Shown here piece after piece: positions 1 to 6,710 of a stretch of DNA of 40,763 nt; positions within the stretch are counted from its first letter, which is position 1; each line of letters starts with the position of its first letter. The notes under the pieces are model-generated. The model saw only the letters and a program-made list of their open reading frames with translations. It was not told where the DNA came from and ran no database searches. The stretch comes from a virus. The stretch lies in the IMG/VR virus record IMGVR_UViG_3300048837_001212, positions 1 through 40,763 of that record, one strand, 5' to 3'. The position numbers and the translations under genes are program-made.

Positions 1-127
1 GGCGGTGCCGGCGGCGATCGCCGACGCGCTGGGGGCGCTGACGGTGGAGATGGCGATGGTGTCGATGCGCTCGCTGCCGAGCGTGTTCCTGGTGCCGGTG
101 GCGCTGTTCGAGCCCACCCCGGTGTTG
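1..127. repeat. Terminal direct repeat, left copy (circular closure)
   Basis: These 127 bases are identical to the last 127 bases of the window. Read together they join the contig into a circle of about 40,636 bp. An overlap of exactly 127 bases is what a de Bruijn assembly with k=127 leaves on a circular molecule, so it is probably an assembly overlap and not a biological terminal repeat. The gene starting at 40284 reads cleanly through the join. Confidence 0.93.
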
Positions 128-136
128 CTGAATTGA
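2..136 (+). CDS. 3' end of the gene that spans the circular join
   Basis: This is the C-terminal part of the protein that starts at 40284. The reading frame at the right end of the window continues at base 128 with two more codons and stops at TGA 134-136. The whole protein is 162 residues. The part here is alanine- and valine-rich. See the entry at 40284 for the description. Confidence 0.85.
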   Translation, partial: AVPAAIADALGALTVEMAMVSMRSLPSVFLVPVALFEPTPVLLN

Positions 137-147
137 GCGGAGGCAAT

Positions 148-468
148 ATGCAGAAGATGTTCTCGCTGTTGATGGGTATGCCGGCTTTCGTGCTGGTCAA
201 CCTCATGCTGCTGATGAAAGGCCGTCCGAAGCGCCCGCTGACCTCGCTGGAGATCCTGATGCGCTTGCAGGCGATGGACGAGCTGGCGCGCTGCCTGCCC
301 GACCCGCGCACGCTGAACCGGTTCGAGCTGATGAGTTTCCAGGTGGTGATGGAATGGTTCAACGCGGAGATGGACGCGCTGCGCAAGCTGCGGCAGGTGC
401 ACGTGGTGATGGCGGGTACGGTTCCATTTGTCCATGATGAGAGTGTAGCCTGGGAGAAGCTGTCGTGA
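148..468 (+). CDS. Small early protein with N-terminal membrane segment
   Basis: I do not recognise this 106-residue protein. Residues 4 to 24 are hydrophobic (Phe, Leu, Met rich) and look like one membrane-spanning or signal-anchor helix, followed by a basic patch and a helical, charged domain. The start at 148 was chosen because GGAGG lies at 139-143; an upstream in-frame TTG at 133 has no such site. It starts 11 bases after the join-spanning gene and overlaps the next gene by GTGA, so it belongs to the early operon driven from about 39.36 kb. Confidence 0.7.
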   Translation: MQKMFSLLMGMPAFVLVNLMLLMKGRPKRPLTSLEILMRLQAMDELARCLPDPRTLNRFELMSFQVVMEWFNAEMDALRKLRQVHVVMAGTVPFVHDESVAWEKLS

Positions 469-812
469 ACATTCAGCCCGATTCCAGCCTGATTCTAGTC
501 GTGTTCCTGGCGCTGTTCGTCTTCGGGATCGGCTACAACTGGGCGGTGGCGGAGTTCGAGCGACGCAAGTACCTGGAAGGGTTCGTCTCGCTGGCGGTGG
601 TGCTGGGCGTGCTGGTGACCCTGGGCGGAGTGGCGGTGATCGAACGGCGGGCGGCGCAGCTGGCGCTGGGCGCGTTCGCGGCGAGCGGGGCGCCGATGGT
701 CGCCGGTTCGATCTGGCGGTACATCAAAGCGCGTTGGGAGGAGCAAAAGAATGCCAGACAAGCCGCGGCCGTGGCCGAACGTGGCGAAAGAACAGCGGGA
801 CCAGGCCGCTGA
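465..812 (+). CDS. Small membrane protein, early operon
   Basis: A 115-residue protein starting with GTG, overlapping the previous stop as GTGA. Residues about 9-29 and 40-60 are strongly hydrophobic and are probably two transmembrane helices, with a third weaker one around 66-84. The C-terminal 30 residues are polar and charged. No family is recognised. It sits with two other membrane-type proteins in the early operon, which suggests a joint role at the cell envelope, but this is inference only. Confidence 0.65.
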   Translation: MNIQPDSSLILVVFLALFVFGIGYNWAVAEFERRKYLEGFVSLAVVLGVLVTLGGVAVIERRAAQLALGAFAASGAPMVAGSIWRYIKARWEEQKNARQAAAVAERGERTAGPGR

Positions 813-978
813 GGCGGCGGTGCGTGCGGTGCGGGCGCTGGAACCGGTGGTGCGCGGCGAGCAGGCGATGACCGAGACCGAACGCCTGCGGCGCGAAGCG
901 ACGGCGCTGGCGGCGGTGCAGAAGATCGCGGCGCTGATGATCGAGGCCGGCGCGCCGGTGCGAATGATCAACGTGTAG
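751..978 (+). CDS. Small helical hypothetical protein
   Basis: A 75-residue protein rich in Ala, Arg and Glu, predicted by eye to be mostly alpha-helical. It overlaps the 3' end of the previous gene by 62 bases in another frame and has a good GGAGGAG ribosome site about 8 bases before the ATG, which supports translation despite the overlap. No domain is recognised. It is the last gene before the 844-base stretch without clear genes. Confidence 0.55.
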   Translation: MPDKPRPWPNVAKEQRDQAAEAAVRAVRALEPVVRGEQAMTETERLRREATALAAVQKIAALMIEAGAPVRMINV

Positions 979-1303
979 GAACTTTAACATTTTTTTTGGG
1001 CGGCATTGCGGACGCGACGCAAAGCAGAAGCGGATGAGGGAGGATACGAAACTGTCTCCAGCCCTTCGAGTTGCCGGTGGCACTCCGGCCAGGCAGATGA
1101 TGACAGCGTTAGCCTTACACATCCACCCCGTCGACTCGGGGCCGCCCAATTTGGATCAACCGGACGCGGGTGCTATCCACAGAAAAAGCATAACAGCGCG
1201 ACAGCCGGAGAGACGGCATGACAGGGCCAGGCCAGCGATTTGCTTTACTTCTTACACTCACCTGCTGTCTGTGCATTCAGAGCAAAAATGGTGAGCAACC
1301 CTG
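979..1303. other. Region without clear gene; DnaA-box-like site
   Basis: No ORF here has a credible start, ribosome site and protein-like composition. A run of eight T at about 992-999 follows the stop of the previous gene but has no strong hairpin before it. CTATCCACA at 1173-1181 matches the DnaA box TTATCCACA at 8 of 9 positions; it is a single copy, so a role in replication is only possible. A CCCCG/CGGGG hairpin lies at about 1127-1142. Otherwise I see nothing. Confidence 0.4.
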
Positions 1304-1395
1304 ATGGAGCATTGTGGGCTGGCAAAATGGGCGGCGAGGGAACAATCGCAGCGGCAGACTCCGAGAGCTTGCACGCAGGCAGGCTCCGCCGCAAG

Positions 1396-1423
1396 GGAGG
1401 TTCGAATCCTCCCTCGCCCACCA
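1396..1423 (+). ncRNA. tRNA-like T-arm and acceptor 3' end with encoded CCA
   Basis: GGAGG-TTCGAAT-CCTCC (1396-1412) is a canonical tRNA T-arm. It is followed by a 7-base acceptor strand CTCGCCC (1413-1419), discriminator A and CCA (1420-1423). An upstream GGGCGGC at 1329-1335 can pair with six of the seven acceptor bases, counting one G-T pair, which would give a 95-base class-II-sized tRNA. I could not fold a normal D-arm or anticodon arm between them; instead GCGGC (1351-1355) pairs with GCCGC (1388-1392). It may be a degenerate tRNA, a captured attachment-site fragment or a tRNA-like end of a larger RNA. Confidence 0.5.
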
Positions 1424-1822
1424 TACCCAATATTTTGTTTGCCCGCAAGTCCTTGGGGTGTTCCGCGGCTACAGTGCAGATATGCCGCCTCAGTTGGAGT
1501 AGCTGCACCGGGAGGGCAAGCGCCAAACGCGAAAATCGTCTGTGCGAACCGGCAGAAGGTTGTAGGCAAACCGGAAGAGCGAAACGGTAGGGCTAAGCGC
1601 CTGATGATCGTTTCGAGAGGAAGCCGAAGCCGTGATCACCCTAGTAGCGGCAGAGCCGGAACCGTAACCGGCAACCTGGGAGCGTCACCTGCTGAGTGGT
1701 GAGAAGGGGCCAGCCGCATGGGTCGTAAAATGCGACGCCGGATAACCTAACCGGCAACGGTCGCCTGGCGGACCGCAAAATGAAAATTGCCAGGGCTGGG
1801 CTTTTCGAACAGGAGAATAGCA
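1424..1822 (+). ncRNA. Candidate large structured RNA
   Basis: This gene-free stretch is full of complementary segments. TTGCCC (1439-1444) pairs with GGGCAA (1514-1519). Inside it GTGCAG (1474-1479) pairs with CTGCAC (1503-1508), and GCGGC (1465-1469) pairs with GCCGC (1484-1488), which together would form a pseudoknot. CGAAACG (1580-1586) pairs with CGTTTCG (1609-1615). Further hairpins occur near 1690, 1730, 1745 and 1760, with A-rich loops. Overlapping ORFs look like translations of structured RNA and have no ribosome sites. Large ornate RNAs of the GOLLD and ROOL type are known from phages near tRNAs, but I cannot assign it to any family. Confidence 0.4.
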
Positions 1823-2011
1823 ATGGACATCCTCATTCTGCAAATCCTCTTTACGGTCTTCTTCGTCATCATGGTAGCGGCTGCCTGCCTGCTCGCCTGG
1901 CTGCTGCTGTGCTGGGCGGCAGACGGCATCACCCGCCGCCGCCACAATCGCCGCTTCGACAAACTCACGCGCGTGGTGATCGCCGTGGAGGTGGGGCGTG
2001 AAGGCCGGTAG
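1823..2011 (+). CDS. Small single-pass membrane protein
   Basis: A 62-residue protein with one long hydrophobic segment at about residues 3-29, followed by a strongly basic tail (RRRHNRR), giving an N-out, C-in topology by the positive-inside rule. AGGAGAA at 1811-1817 places the start at ATG 1823. It overlaps the next gene by 14 bases. The family is not recognised. Two tiny membrane proteins in tandem between RNA-like regions could act together, for example in superinfection exclusion, but nothing in the sequence proves this. Confidence 0.6.
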   Translation: MDILILQILFTVFFVIMVAAACLLAWLLLCWAADGITRRRHNRRFDKLTRVVIAVEVGREGR

Positions 2012-2210
2012 AGTCACCTGCCTGTTCATTCTTCTGATCATGGCCGGCGTGTGCGCCTCCGGGTACGGGCTGGGCAGCCTGCTGTGGAATACCCGCCACC
2101 TGTGGCTGCAACCGGAAACGCTGAAGTGGGTCGCCAACGGCTGCCTGGTCCTGGCCGGGCTGATGGTCCTGCGCGGGCTGGTGGTACGGCCGGACCAGAT
2201 CCGGCATTGA
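1998..2210 (+). CDS. Small two-helix membrane protein
   Basis: A 70-residue protein with a GTG start overlapping the previous gene by 14 bases; GGAGGTGGGG about 5 bases upstream can serve as ribosome site. Hydrophobic segments at about residues 6-27 and 43-61 are likely membrane helices joined by a short polar loop. No family is recognised. It is probably co-translated with the gene before it. Confidence 0.55.
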   Translation: MKAGRVTCLFILLIMAGVCASGYGLGSLLWNTRHLWLQPETLKWVANGCLVLAGLMVLRGLVVRPDQIRH

Positions 2211-2543
2211 TTTTCGCCGGGCAGAGGGATTCCGCGGCCAACCCCCCTGAAGCCGCGCCCGGGTTCGACTCCCGGGAGCCCGAATATGGCGAGTGTCCAC
2301 CGCGCGGACCGGCAAGACCGCGCAACATCGGCGCGAAGGGTACGACCCGGATCGTGGGGAAGACAGCCGAGCTCGCCAGGTTTATGCGGTACGACGATGG
2401 CCCACACGTGCGGGAATTCCACGGGCATCCTGTGGTGACACCCCGGAAACAGCGTCCAAAAAGCCCTCCGGACGGAGCGGAGGCAACCCCTCTCCCCCTG
2501 GCGTTTCTCCTTCGCCAGGGGGAGAACGAAGAGGGCGAAAGGC
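2211..2543 (+). ncRNA. Gene-free, highly structured stretch with second tRNA-like T-arm
   Basis: CCGGG-TTCGACT-CCCGG (2259-2275) is a second canonical tRNA T-arm, followed by GAGCCCG (2276-2282) and discriminator-like A 2283, but no CCA. Five bases of a 5' acceptor partner lie at 2218-2222, and CGCGGC (2233-2238) pairs with GCCGCG (2252-2257) directly before the T-arm, the same arrangement as at 1351-1412. No D-arm is evident. The rest of the stretch is GC-rich with many short inverted repeats and ends in the hairpin at 2492-2524. The ORFs that cover it on both strands have no credible start. Confidence 0.4.
2492..2524. repeat. 12-bp perfect hairpin upstream of winged-helix gene
   Basis: CTCCCCCTGGCG (2492-2503) and CGCCAGGGGGAG (2513-2524) form a perfect 12-bp stem with a 9-base loop. 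It ends 19 bases before the next start codon and has no T-run after it, so it is not a classic terminator. It may be a mobile palindromic (REP-like) unit, an mRNA-processing site or a translational control element. Confidence 0.55.
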
Positions 2544-2939
2544 ATGAGCGATTCGCGTAGACAATCAACCGAGAAAGCTCCCGACCTGCGAGACGCGGTG
2601 CTGCGGGCACTGAGGGGGCGCGTGGGCCAGGAGAACGTGATCGAACGAGCGCACCTGGTCGGCGCCATTCGCCGGATGGGTTTTGCCGCGGGGATGAACT
2701 ACGCCACGCTGGACCGCAAGGTGCGCGAGACAATCCGCGACCTGCGCAGAGACGGCGAGCTGATTTGCAGCACATCCGGCGGCGGGGGATACTGGATCGC
2801 CAAGACCTGGGAAGAGTACAACGAATTTTCGCTGGTGGAGTACCGCGGGAAGATCGCCGACATGGCGCAAACGCTGGCGGCGATGGACGCCGCGGCGGAA
2901 CGAAAATTTGGGACTGCCCACCAGCCGGCTTTATTTTGA
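2544..2939 (+). CDS. Winged-helix DNA-binding protein with clamp-like C-terminus
   Basis: A 131-residue protein. Residues about 16-90 read as a winged helix: helices with a TLDRKVRETIRDLRRDGE recognition segment, then a glycine-rich wing ending in GGGYWIAKT. Such domains are common in phage replication and regulatory proteins. The last residues are QPALF, close to the consensus by which bacterial proteins bind the DNA polymerase sliding clamp (QLxLF). This hints at a role at the replication fork, but short motifs occur by chance. AAAGG lies just before the ATG at 2544. It is the first gene of the maintenance block. Confidence 0.65.
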   Translation: MSDSRRQSTEKAPDLRDAVLRALRGRVGQENVIERAHLVGAIRRMGFAAGMNYATLDRKVRETIRDLRRDGELICSTSGGGGYWIAKTWEEYNEFSLVEYRGKIADMAQTLAAMDAAAERKFGTAHQPALF

Positions 2940-2955
2940 AAAGAAAGGCAAAACA

Positions 2956-3732
2956 ATGGTCCGATACCTGATTACCTACGTAACCGAGCAACTCGACCAG
3001 CAGCTAAGCCTGCGGGATGCATTCCAAAGCCTGGCCCAGGTGATGGACGGCTTTCACCACTGCGAAGCGTCGCTGGTGGAGGTCGACGATCCGGCCATCG
3101 GCGAAGCGCTGGAGCGCATCTGCCGCGCGGCCGGGGTGCACTACGAGTTCCTAGGCATGCGAGTTCCGGCGAGCGGCCTGATGAAGCCGGAGGAAGTCCG
3201 CGCCGCGTTCCTGGAGACCGAACCGACCGAACTGGACCCCGAGCGCCTGGCGATGGCGCTGGGCGTGCGCGAATCCATGGATTCGCCGGTTCCCGCCGTT
3301 TCTGTAGAAACGGGCGTTTCTGTAGAAACGGTCGAGGCGGAAGATCTGCCGGTCTGCCCGTACTGCCGGGAGTCGTTCACGCCAAAAAATTCCAGGCAGA
3401 CCAACTGCAAGAAGCCGGAATGCCAGCGGGCTTACAACCGCGAATACATGGCGAATTACGCCAGGCGAAAGAAGGCGGATGCGGCGGAAACCCTGCCGGC
3501 GGGCGATGGATCGCCGGAGGAGCAGCCTGACGCCGAGTTCGACATGCCGGAATTCATCCGCCAGCCGGACGGCGGCGATCCGCCGATCGCTGGCGACCAG
3601 GCGGGCATAACAACGCCTGAGGAGCAGCCGCAGACAGACCCTTTCGAAGGGATCGACAAGGGGCGGGTGCGGGCCGCTCAGATAGAGCGGGGCGGCCAGG
3701 GCGAATCGTTGCCGGCAGTCCCTGGCGACTGA
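2956..3732 (+). CDS. Zinc-finger protein of the maintenance block
   Basis: A 258-residue protein of unknown function. Start 2956 (MVRYLITY) follows AAAGG at 2943-2947. Residues about 1-110 form a globular N-terminal domain. About residue 132 onward lies a Cys-x2-Cys ... Cys-x4-Cys zinc finger (CPYC ... CKKPEC) followed by a basic helix, then an acidic, proline-rich disordered tail. Two copies of the 14-bp palindrome (3298 and 3316) lie just before the zinc finger and are translated as VSVETGVSVET, apparently as linker. Its place next to ParB suggests a role in the cassette, where family members often have a protein E; this match is not proven. Confidence 0.65.
   Translation: MVRYLITYVTEQLDQQLSLRDAFQSLAQVMDGFHHCEASLVEVDDPAIGEALERICRAAGVHYEFLGMRVPASGLMKPEEVRAAFLETEPTELDPERLAMALGVRESMDSPVPAVSVETGVSVETVEAEDLPVCPYCRESFTPKNSRQTNCKKPECQRAYNREYMANYARRKKADAAETLPAGDGSPEEQPDAEFDMPEFIRQPDGGDPPIAGDQAGITTPEEQPQTDPFEGIDKGRVRAAQIERGGQGESLPAVPGD
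3298..3329 (+). repeat. Two tandem GTTTCT-GT-AGAAAC palindromes
   Basis: Copies at 3298-3311 and 3316-3329, 18 bp apart. Each has 6-bp inverted arms around a GT centre and is flanked by C and G, extending the arms to 7 bp. Both are inside the zinc-finger protein gene, in the frame that reads VSVET. They belong to a set of ten copies in the genome. Confidence 0.9.
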
Positions 3733-3734
3733 GC

Positions 3735-3836
3735 GACCTGCCGGAGCGAAGCAGGCGCTGCGTGCTGTGCGGCGAGCTCTATCGCAACTGCACGCAGCAC
3801 CTGCCACTGCGGAACGAAGAAATGGCGTTTGGTTAA
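3735..3836 (+). other. Short open frame with zinc-knuckle-like cysteines
   Basis: After the stop of the zinc-finger gene, an open frame with no good start codon encodes a short Cys-x2-Cys ... Cys ... His segment (RRCVLCGELYRNCTQH) ending at TAA 3834-3836. It may be a remnant or be reached by frameshifting from the upstream gene. The evidence is weak. Confidence 0.2.
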
Positions 3837-3882
3837 AGGCAAGTGGATCCATCATGTTTGCAACCCCTACCGGAGATAGACA

Positions 3883-5370
3883 ATGCAATCAGCCACAGAA
3901 ATTAAACTCGAATATTTCAACACCAGCCGCTACCAGCCGCGCGACGGCGAAGACCGGGAGCACATCGAGGGCCTGGCGCTGTCGATCGCGTGCAACGGCC
4001 TGATGCAGGCGCCGGTCGGGCGGCTGATCGGCGCGGACGGCCAGGCGCTGGTCCGCCACGAGGTCGAGCGCGAGTTCGGCCTGGAGCGCGCCTTCCGCGA
4101 AGGCGCGCGGGTGGAGCTTGCTTTCGGCAACTCGCGGTTAGCCGCCTTCCGGCTGCTCTACGACATCCAGACCAAGCTCAAACACAAGATCTTCATCGAC
4201 GCCCCGACCGAGATGGTGGAGGCAGCACGCGGCTACGACTTCGAACGCATGCCGGTGGTGATCCGCGATATGGATGACCTGGCGCTGTTCGAGGCGGGCA
4301 TCCGCGAGAACAACGACCGCAAAGACCTGGACCCCATCGAGCGAGCTCAGGCGATGGAGACCTATCGCGAGAAATTCGGCAAGACCTCGGTCGAAATCGG
4401 GCAATTGTGGCACATGAGCGACGGCGCGGTGCGCAACACGATCCGGCTGCTGCGGCTGCCGCCTTCTGCGCGGGCCTGGCTGCGGACGGGGCAGATCAGC
4501 CAGGGGACGGCGCGGGCGCTGGTGGCGCTCTATGATCTGACGGAAATCGAGCGCGCCGCGGCGGAAGATCAAGACGATTGGGCCAAGCCGAATGAGATCG
4601 TGGAACTGGCCCTCTCCGGCGCAAAGCCGGAGCAGCTTACGGCGATGATCGGCGAGCTGCACCGCTGGCTGCGCCCGGAGATGCAGCAGGGGTCGTTCGA
4701 CGCGGCTCCCCCGGTGGAGGAACCGGCGGCAGACGATCAACCGGGCGTTGAGACTTTCGAGACGGCGTCGGGCGAGTTCCAGCCGCTGCCGGCGGTGGAT
4801 GGACACTCGGTGCGGGTGTCGGAGCCGGTGATACCGGATCTACCTTCGCCCGAAGAAGAGAAAGCGATGGGGTACGATCCAGATTATGATCCCGCCGCGC
4901 CGGAAGATGCCGGCATTCCCGCAGGAATGAGCGTTTCTGTAGAAACGGTTACCGAAACGATCAACGAAGCGGCGGTGATGGAACCGGCGGCGACTGCACC
5001 GGTCCCCGCGCCTGCTCCCATCCCTACCCCACCCCAACCGGAGCAGGCAGCGACGGAGGTAAGCGTCACGCCGCCCGCGCAGACTCCAACGCCTGCGCCC
5101 CAGCCAAAGCCCGAGCCCGCTCCGCAGCCGAAACCCGAACCGGTCCCGGCAAAGAAACTCACGTGGGACCAGTCGACCATCGTTATCACCATCACGCTCT
5201 GGGCAGATGACGGCAACGAGAAAGGACGCCCGGTGGTGCTGGGCGTGCGAGCGAACCAGGACGCGCCCAAGATGCAGATGCTGCGCGCGCACGACCTCTT
5301 GGGTCACCTGCCGCCGCAGGCCGGTAATTTGATGAACCAGATCCGCGAAGAGATGGAAAAGGAGAGCTGA
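3883..5370 (+). CDS. parB: ParB-family protein of PRTRC-like cassette
   Basis: A 495-residue protein. The N-terminal ParB/Spo0J nuclease-fold domain starts with a YFNTSRYQPR segment; the box II equivalent GNSRLAAF is near residue 85 after an insertion of about 40 residues. A helix-turn-helix follows at about 155-205 (SVEIGQLWHMSDGAVRNTIRLL). Residues about 270-420 are acidic and then proline-rich with PQPKPEP repeats. The last 75 residues form a separate beta-rich domain (ITITLWADDG ... VVLGVRANQDAPKM). Family members bind DNA sites and partition or regulate plasmids. No ParA partner is present. The gene starts the cassette whose following genes are a ubiquitin-like protein, E2, JAB and E1 proteins. 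A palindrome copy lies at 4933. Confidence 0.85.
   Translation: MQSATEIKLEYFNTSRYQPRDGEDREHIEGLALSIACNGLMQAPVGRLIGADGQALVRHEVEREFGLERAFREGARVELAFGNSRLAAFRLLYDIQTKLKHKIFIDAPTEMVEAARGYDFERMPVVIRDMDDLALFEAGIRENNDRKDLDPIERAQAMETYREKFGKTSVEIGQLWHMSDGAVRNTIRLLRLPPSARAWLRTGQISQGTARALVALYDLTEIERAAAEDQDDWAKPNEIVELALSGAKPEQLTAMIGELHRWLRPEMQQGSFDAAPPVEEPAADDQPGVETFETASGEFQPLPAVDGHSVRVSEPVIPDLPSPEEEKAMGYDPDYDPAAPEDAGIPAGMSVSVETVTETINEAAVMEPAATAPVPAPAPIPTPPQPEQAATEVSVTPPAQTPTPAPQPKPEPAPQPKPEPVPAKKLTWDQSTIVITITLWADDGNEKGRPVVLGVRANQDAPKMQMLRAHDLLGHLPPQAGNLMNQIREEMEKES
4933..4946 (+). repeat. GTTTCT-GT-AGAAAC palindrome inside parB
   Basis: One copy of the 14-bp dispersed palindrome, GT centre, read in frame as VSVET in the linker between the ParB DNA-binding part and the proline-rich region. 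Confidence 0.9.
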
Positions 5371-5371
5371 C

Positions 5372-5803
5372 ATGGCAACCTACCAGGTGCTGGTCGAGGG
5401 GCAGATCATCCCCGTACCCGAAGAAATCGGGTCGAACGACGATGCTGTGAAGCAGGCGCTGAGCCCGTTTTACCCAGAGGTGGCAAACGCCGGGATCACG
5501 CGCAGTGAGAAGGACGGGGTGATCACCGTGACGGTGATCAAGAAGGCTGGGTCGAAGGGGCTGGACCCGCTGGATCATCTGATAGCTTGCGAAGGCGGTA
5601 AGAACCCGGCGGTGGCGCTGTTCGAGGAGATCCAGGAGCAGCAGGGCCGAACGGTCGGGCCGTTCGAGCTGCTGGCGATGGACGCGAAGATCGAAGCGGC
5701 CATCGCGGAAGGAGAAAGCCAGGCGGAAGCGGTGGCCTACGCCGGCAAGCGCCTGGCCCAGGCGCTGCCGCAGCCCAGCCGGTTCCACCTGGCAGGGTTC
5801 TAA
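5372..5803 (+). CDS. Ubiquitin-like protein (PRTRC protein C-like) with C-terminal extension
   Basis: A 143-residue protein. Residues 1-63 resemble the small ubiquitin-like PRTRC protein C family: a beta-hairpin start, a helix that ends in SPFYPEVANAGI, and a strand ending in IKKAGSKG. Family members usually stop near this point and are about 70 residues long. Here a helical 80-residue extension follows residue Gly63. A ubiquitin-like domain with extra residues behind a terminal glycine is what a JAB peptidase would need to trim, and one is encoded three genes downstream. Alternatively the extension is a stable fused domain. GGAGA lies before the ATG; it follows parB by one base. Confidence 0.75.
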   Translation: MATYQVLVEGQIIPVPEEIGSNDDAVKQALSPFYPEVANAGITRSEKDGVITVTVIKKAGSKGLDPLDHLIACEGGKNPAVALFEEIQEQQGRTVGPFELLAMDAKIEAAIAEGESQAEAVAYAGKRLAQALPQPSRFHLAGF

Positions 5804-6699
5804 TGGCTGCGACGGGGTTCGGGGAGTCGGCGCGCGGGCTGAAGCGCCTGCGCCTGCCAACCGTGTTTTCTGCGCTTGCTGCGCTGCGCCAGGCCCGGGC
5901 GACCACGTCCGCCGCGCGCATCCTGGAGGAACTGGACCCGGTCGCGCTGCGCGTGGCGTGCGCCGACGGCGTGGACCTGTTCGACCCGGACGACACGGCG
6001 CTGGTCGGCGTGGCCCTCTCAGCGATCGACTACGTCGCGCCGCTGGACCTGAACACGATCGAGCAGGAATTCTCGGAGGGCGACGGCGCGCCCTGGCTGC
6101 TGCCCCGGCCGGAAGGCTTTGCGTGCGGCTGGGATGAATGGTCCGATTACAGCAGCAGTCCTGCCGAATACGCGTGGGCAAAAATGTACATCTTCTGGAC
6201 GGCCGTCCGCTTGCAGGAAGGCGACACGCTGGAGCGGGCCGGGGTTGAATTCGGTTGGCTCGACTGGGGCCTGGAAATTCCGGGCGAATGGCCGGACGAG
6301 ATCGACTGGGAGGCGTTCGAGGGCGCTCTGCGGAAGCGCGGACTGGGGTGTCACCTCGCGGCGCGCGCGATCTGCTGGTACGACACCGGTTTGGATTATT
6401 TCGATTGGAACCCTAACGACGAAGGCCAATTCGGCGATTACCCGTACCGGGATTTCAGCATAGAAGGGGTGCGCGAACTGCAAGCCGAGTGGGAAAAAGC
6501 CCGGCCCATGAACGTAGATTACCAACTGGCGCGCGATGCGTTCGACATCGATCCCAGCCTGGCGGGCAAGCTGCTGGCGCTGTACTGCGCAAGCCGGAAG
6601 AAGAGGCGGCGGCGCGCCAGGGCGCGCACGCTAGCGGAGGTGTTCCAGGAAGAGCAGGCCCGGGGTTACGTGCCCGAACGGGTGAGAGTTCGGGGATGA
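5803..6699 (+). CDS. PRTRC protein F-position protein, unknown function
   Basis: A 298-residue protein that I do not recognise by motif. It is rich in Trp, Asp, Glu and Tyr with many short aromatic-acidic segments (WDEWSDY, FGWLDWGLEIPGEWPDEIDWEAF), and ends in a basic stretch (RKKRRRRARAR) that could bind nucleic acid. It starts at the A of the previous TAA and its own TGA overlaps the downstream ATG. In PRTRC cassettes the fast-evolving protein F lies between the ubiquitin-like protein C and the E2-like protein B, the place this gene occupies. The assignment rests on gene order only. Confidence 0.55.
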   Translation: MAATGFGESARGLKRLRLPTVFSALAALRQARATTSAARILEELDPVALRVACADGVDLFDPDDTALVGVALSAIDYVAPLDLNTIEQEFSEGDGAPWLLPRPEGFACGWDEWSDYSSSPAEYAWAKMYIFWTAVRLQEGDTLERAGVEFGWLDWGLEIPGEWPDEIDWEAFEGALRKRGLGCHLAARAICWYDTGLDYFDWNPNDEGQFGDYPYRDFSIEGVRELQAEWEKARPMNVDYQLARDAFDIDPSLAGKLLALYCASRKKRRRRARARTLAEVFQEEQARGYVPERVRVRG

Positions 6700-6710
6700 T
6701 GAGGTGGACG

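Noticed and set aside
1-127. Biological terminal repeat as in T7-like phages
   Set aside because: The exact length of 127 is a common assembly k-mer and a gene reads through the join, so an assembly overlap on a circular molecule is more likely.
1329-1423. A normal functional tRNA gene
   Set aside because: T-arm, acceptor and CCA fit, but I could not build a D-arm or an anticodon arm with a 7-base loop, so no amino acid can be given.
1240-1590. Overlapping ORFs on both strands around the tRNA-like element
   Set aside because: They include GGSNPPSPT-type translations of a T-arm, a classic artefact, and no start has a ribosome site.
1424-1822. Group I or group II intron
   Set aside because: I could not find the conserved P7/J-region bases of group I or the 5' GUGYG with a domain V hairpin and a matching intron-encoded protein.
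1685-2991. Two long minus-strand ORFs (327 and 317 codons) over the gene-free region
   Set aside because: They are antisense to small genes with good ribosome sites, have Arg/Pro/Ser-rich low-quality composition, cross tRNA-like DNA and lack ribosome sites.
3298-3329. CRISPR array or tandem repeat array made of the palindromes
   Set aside because: Only two copies lie together with 4-base spacers, inside a coding region; other copies are scattered singly over the genome.
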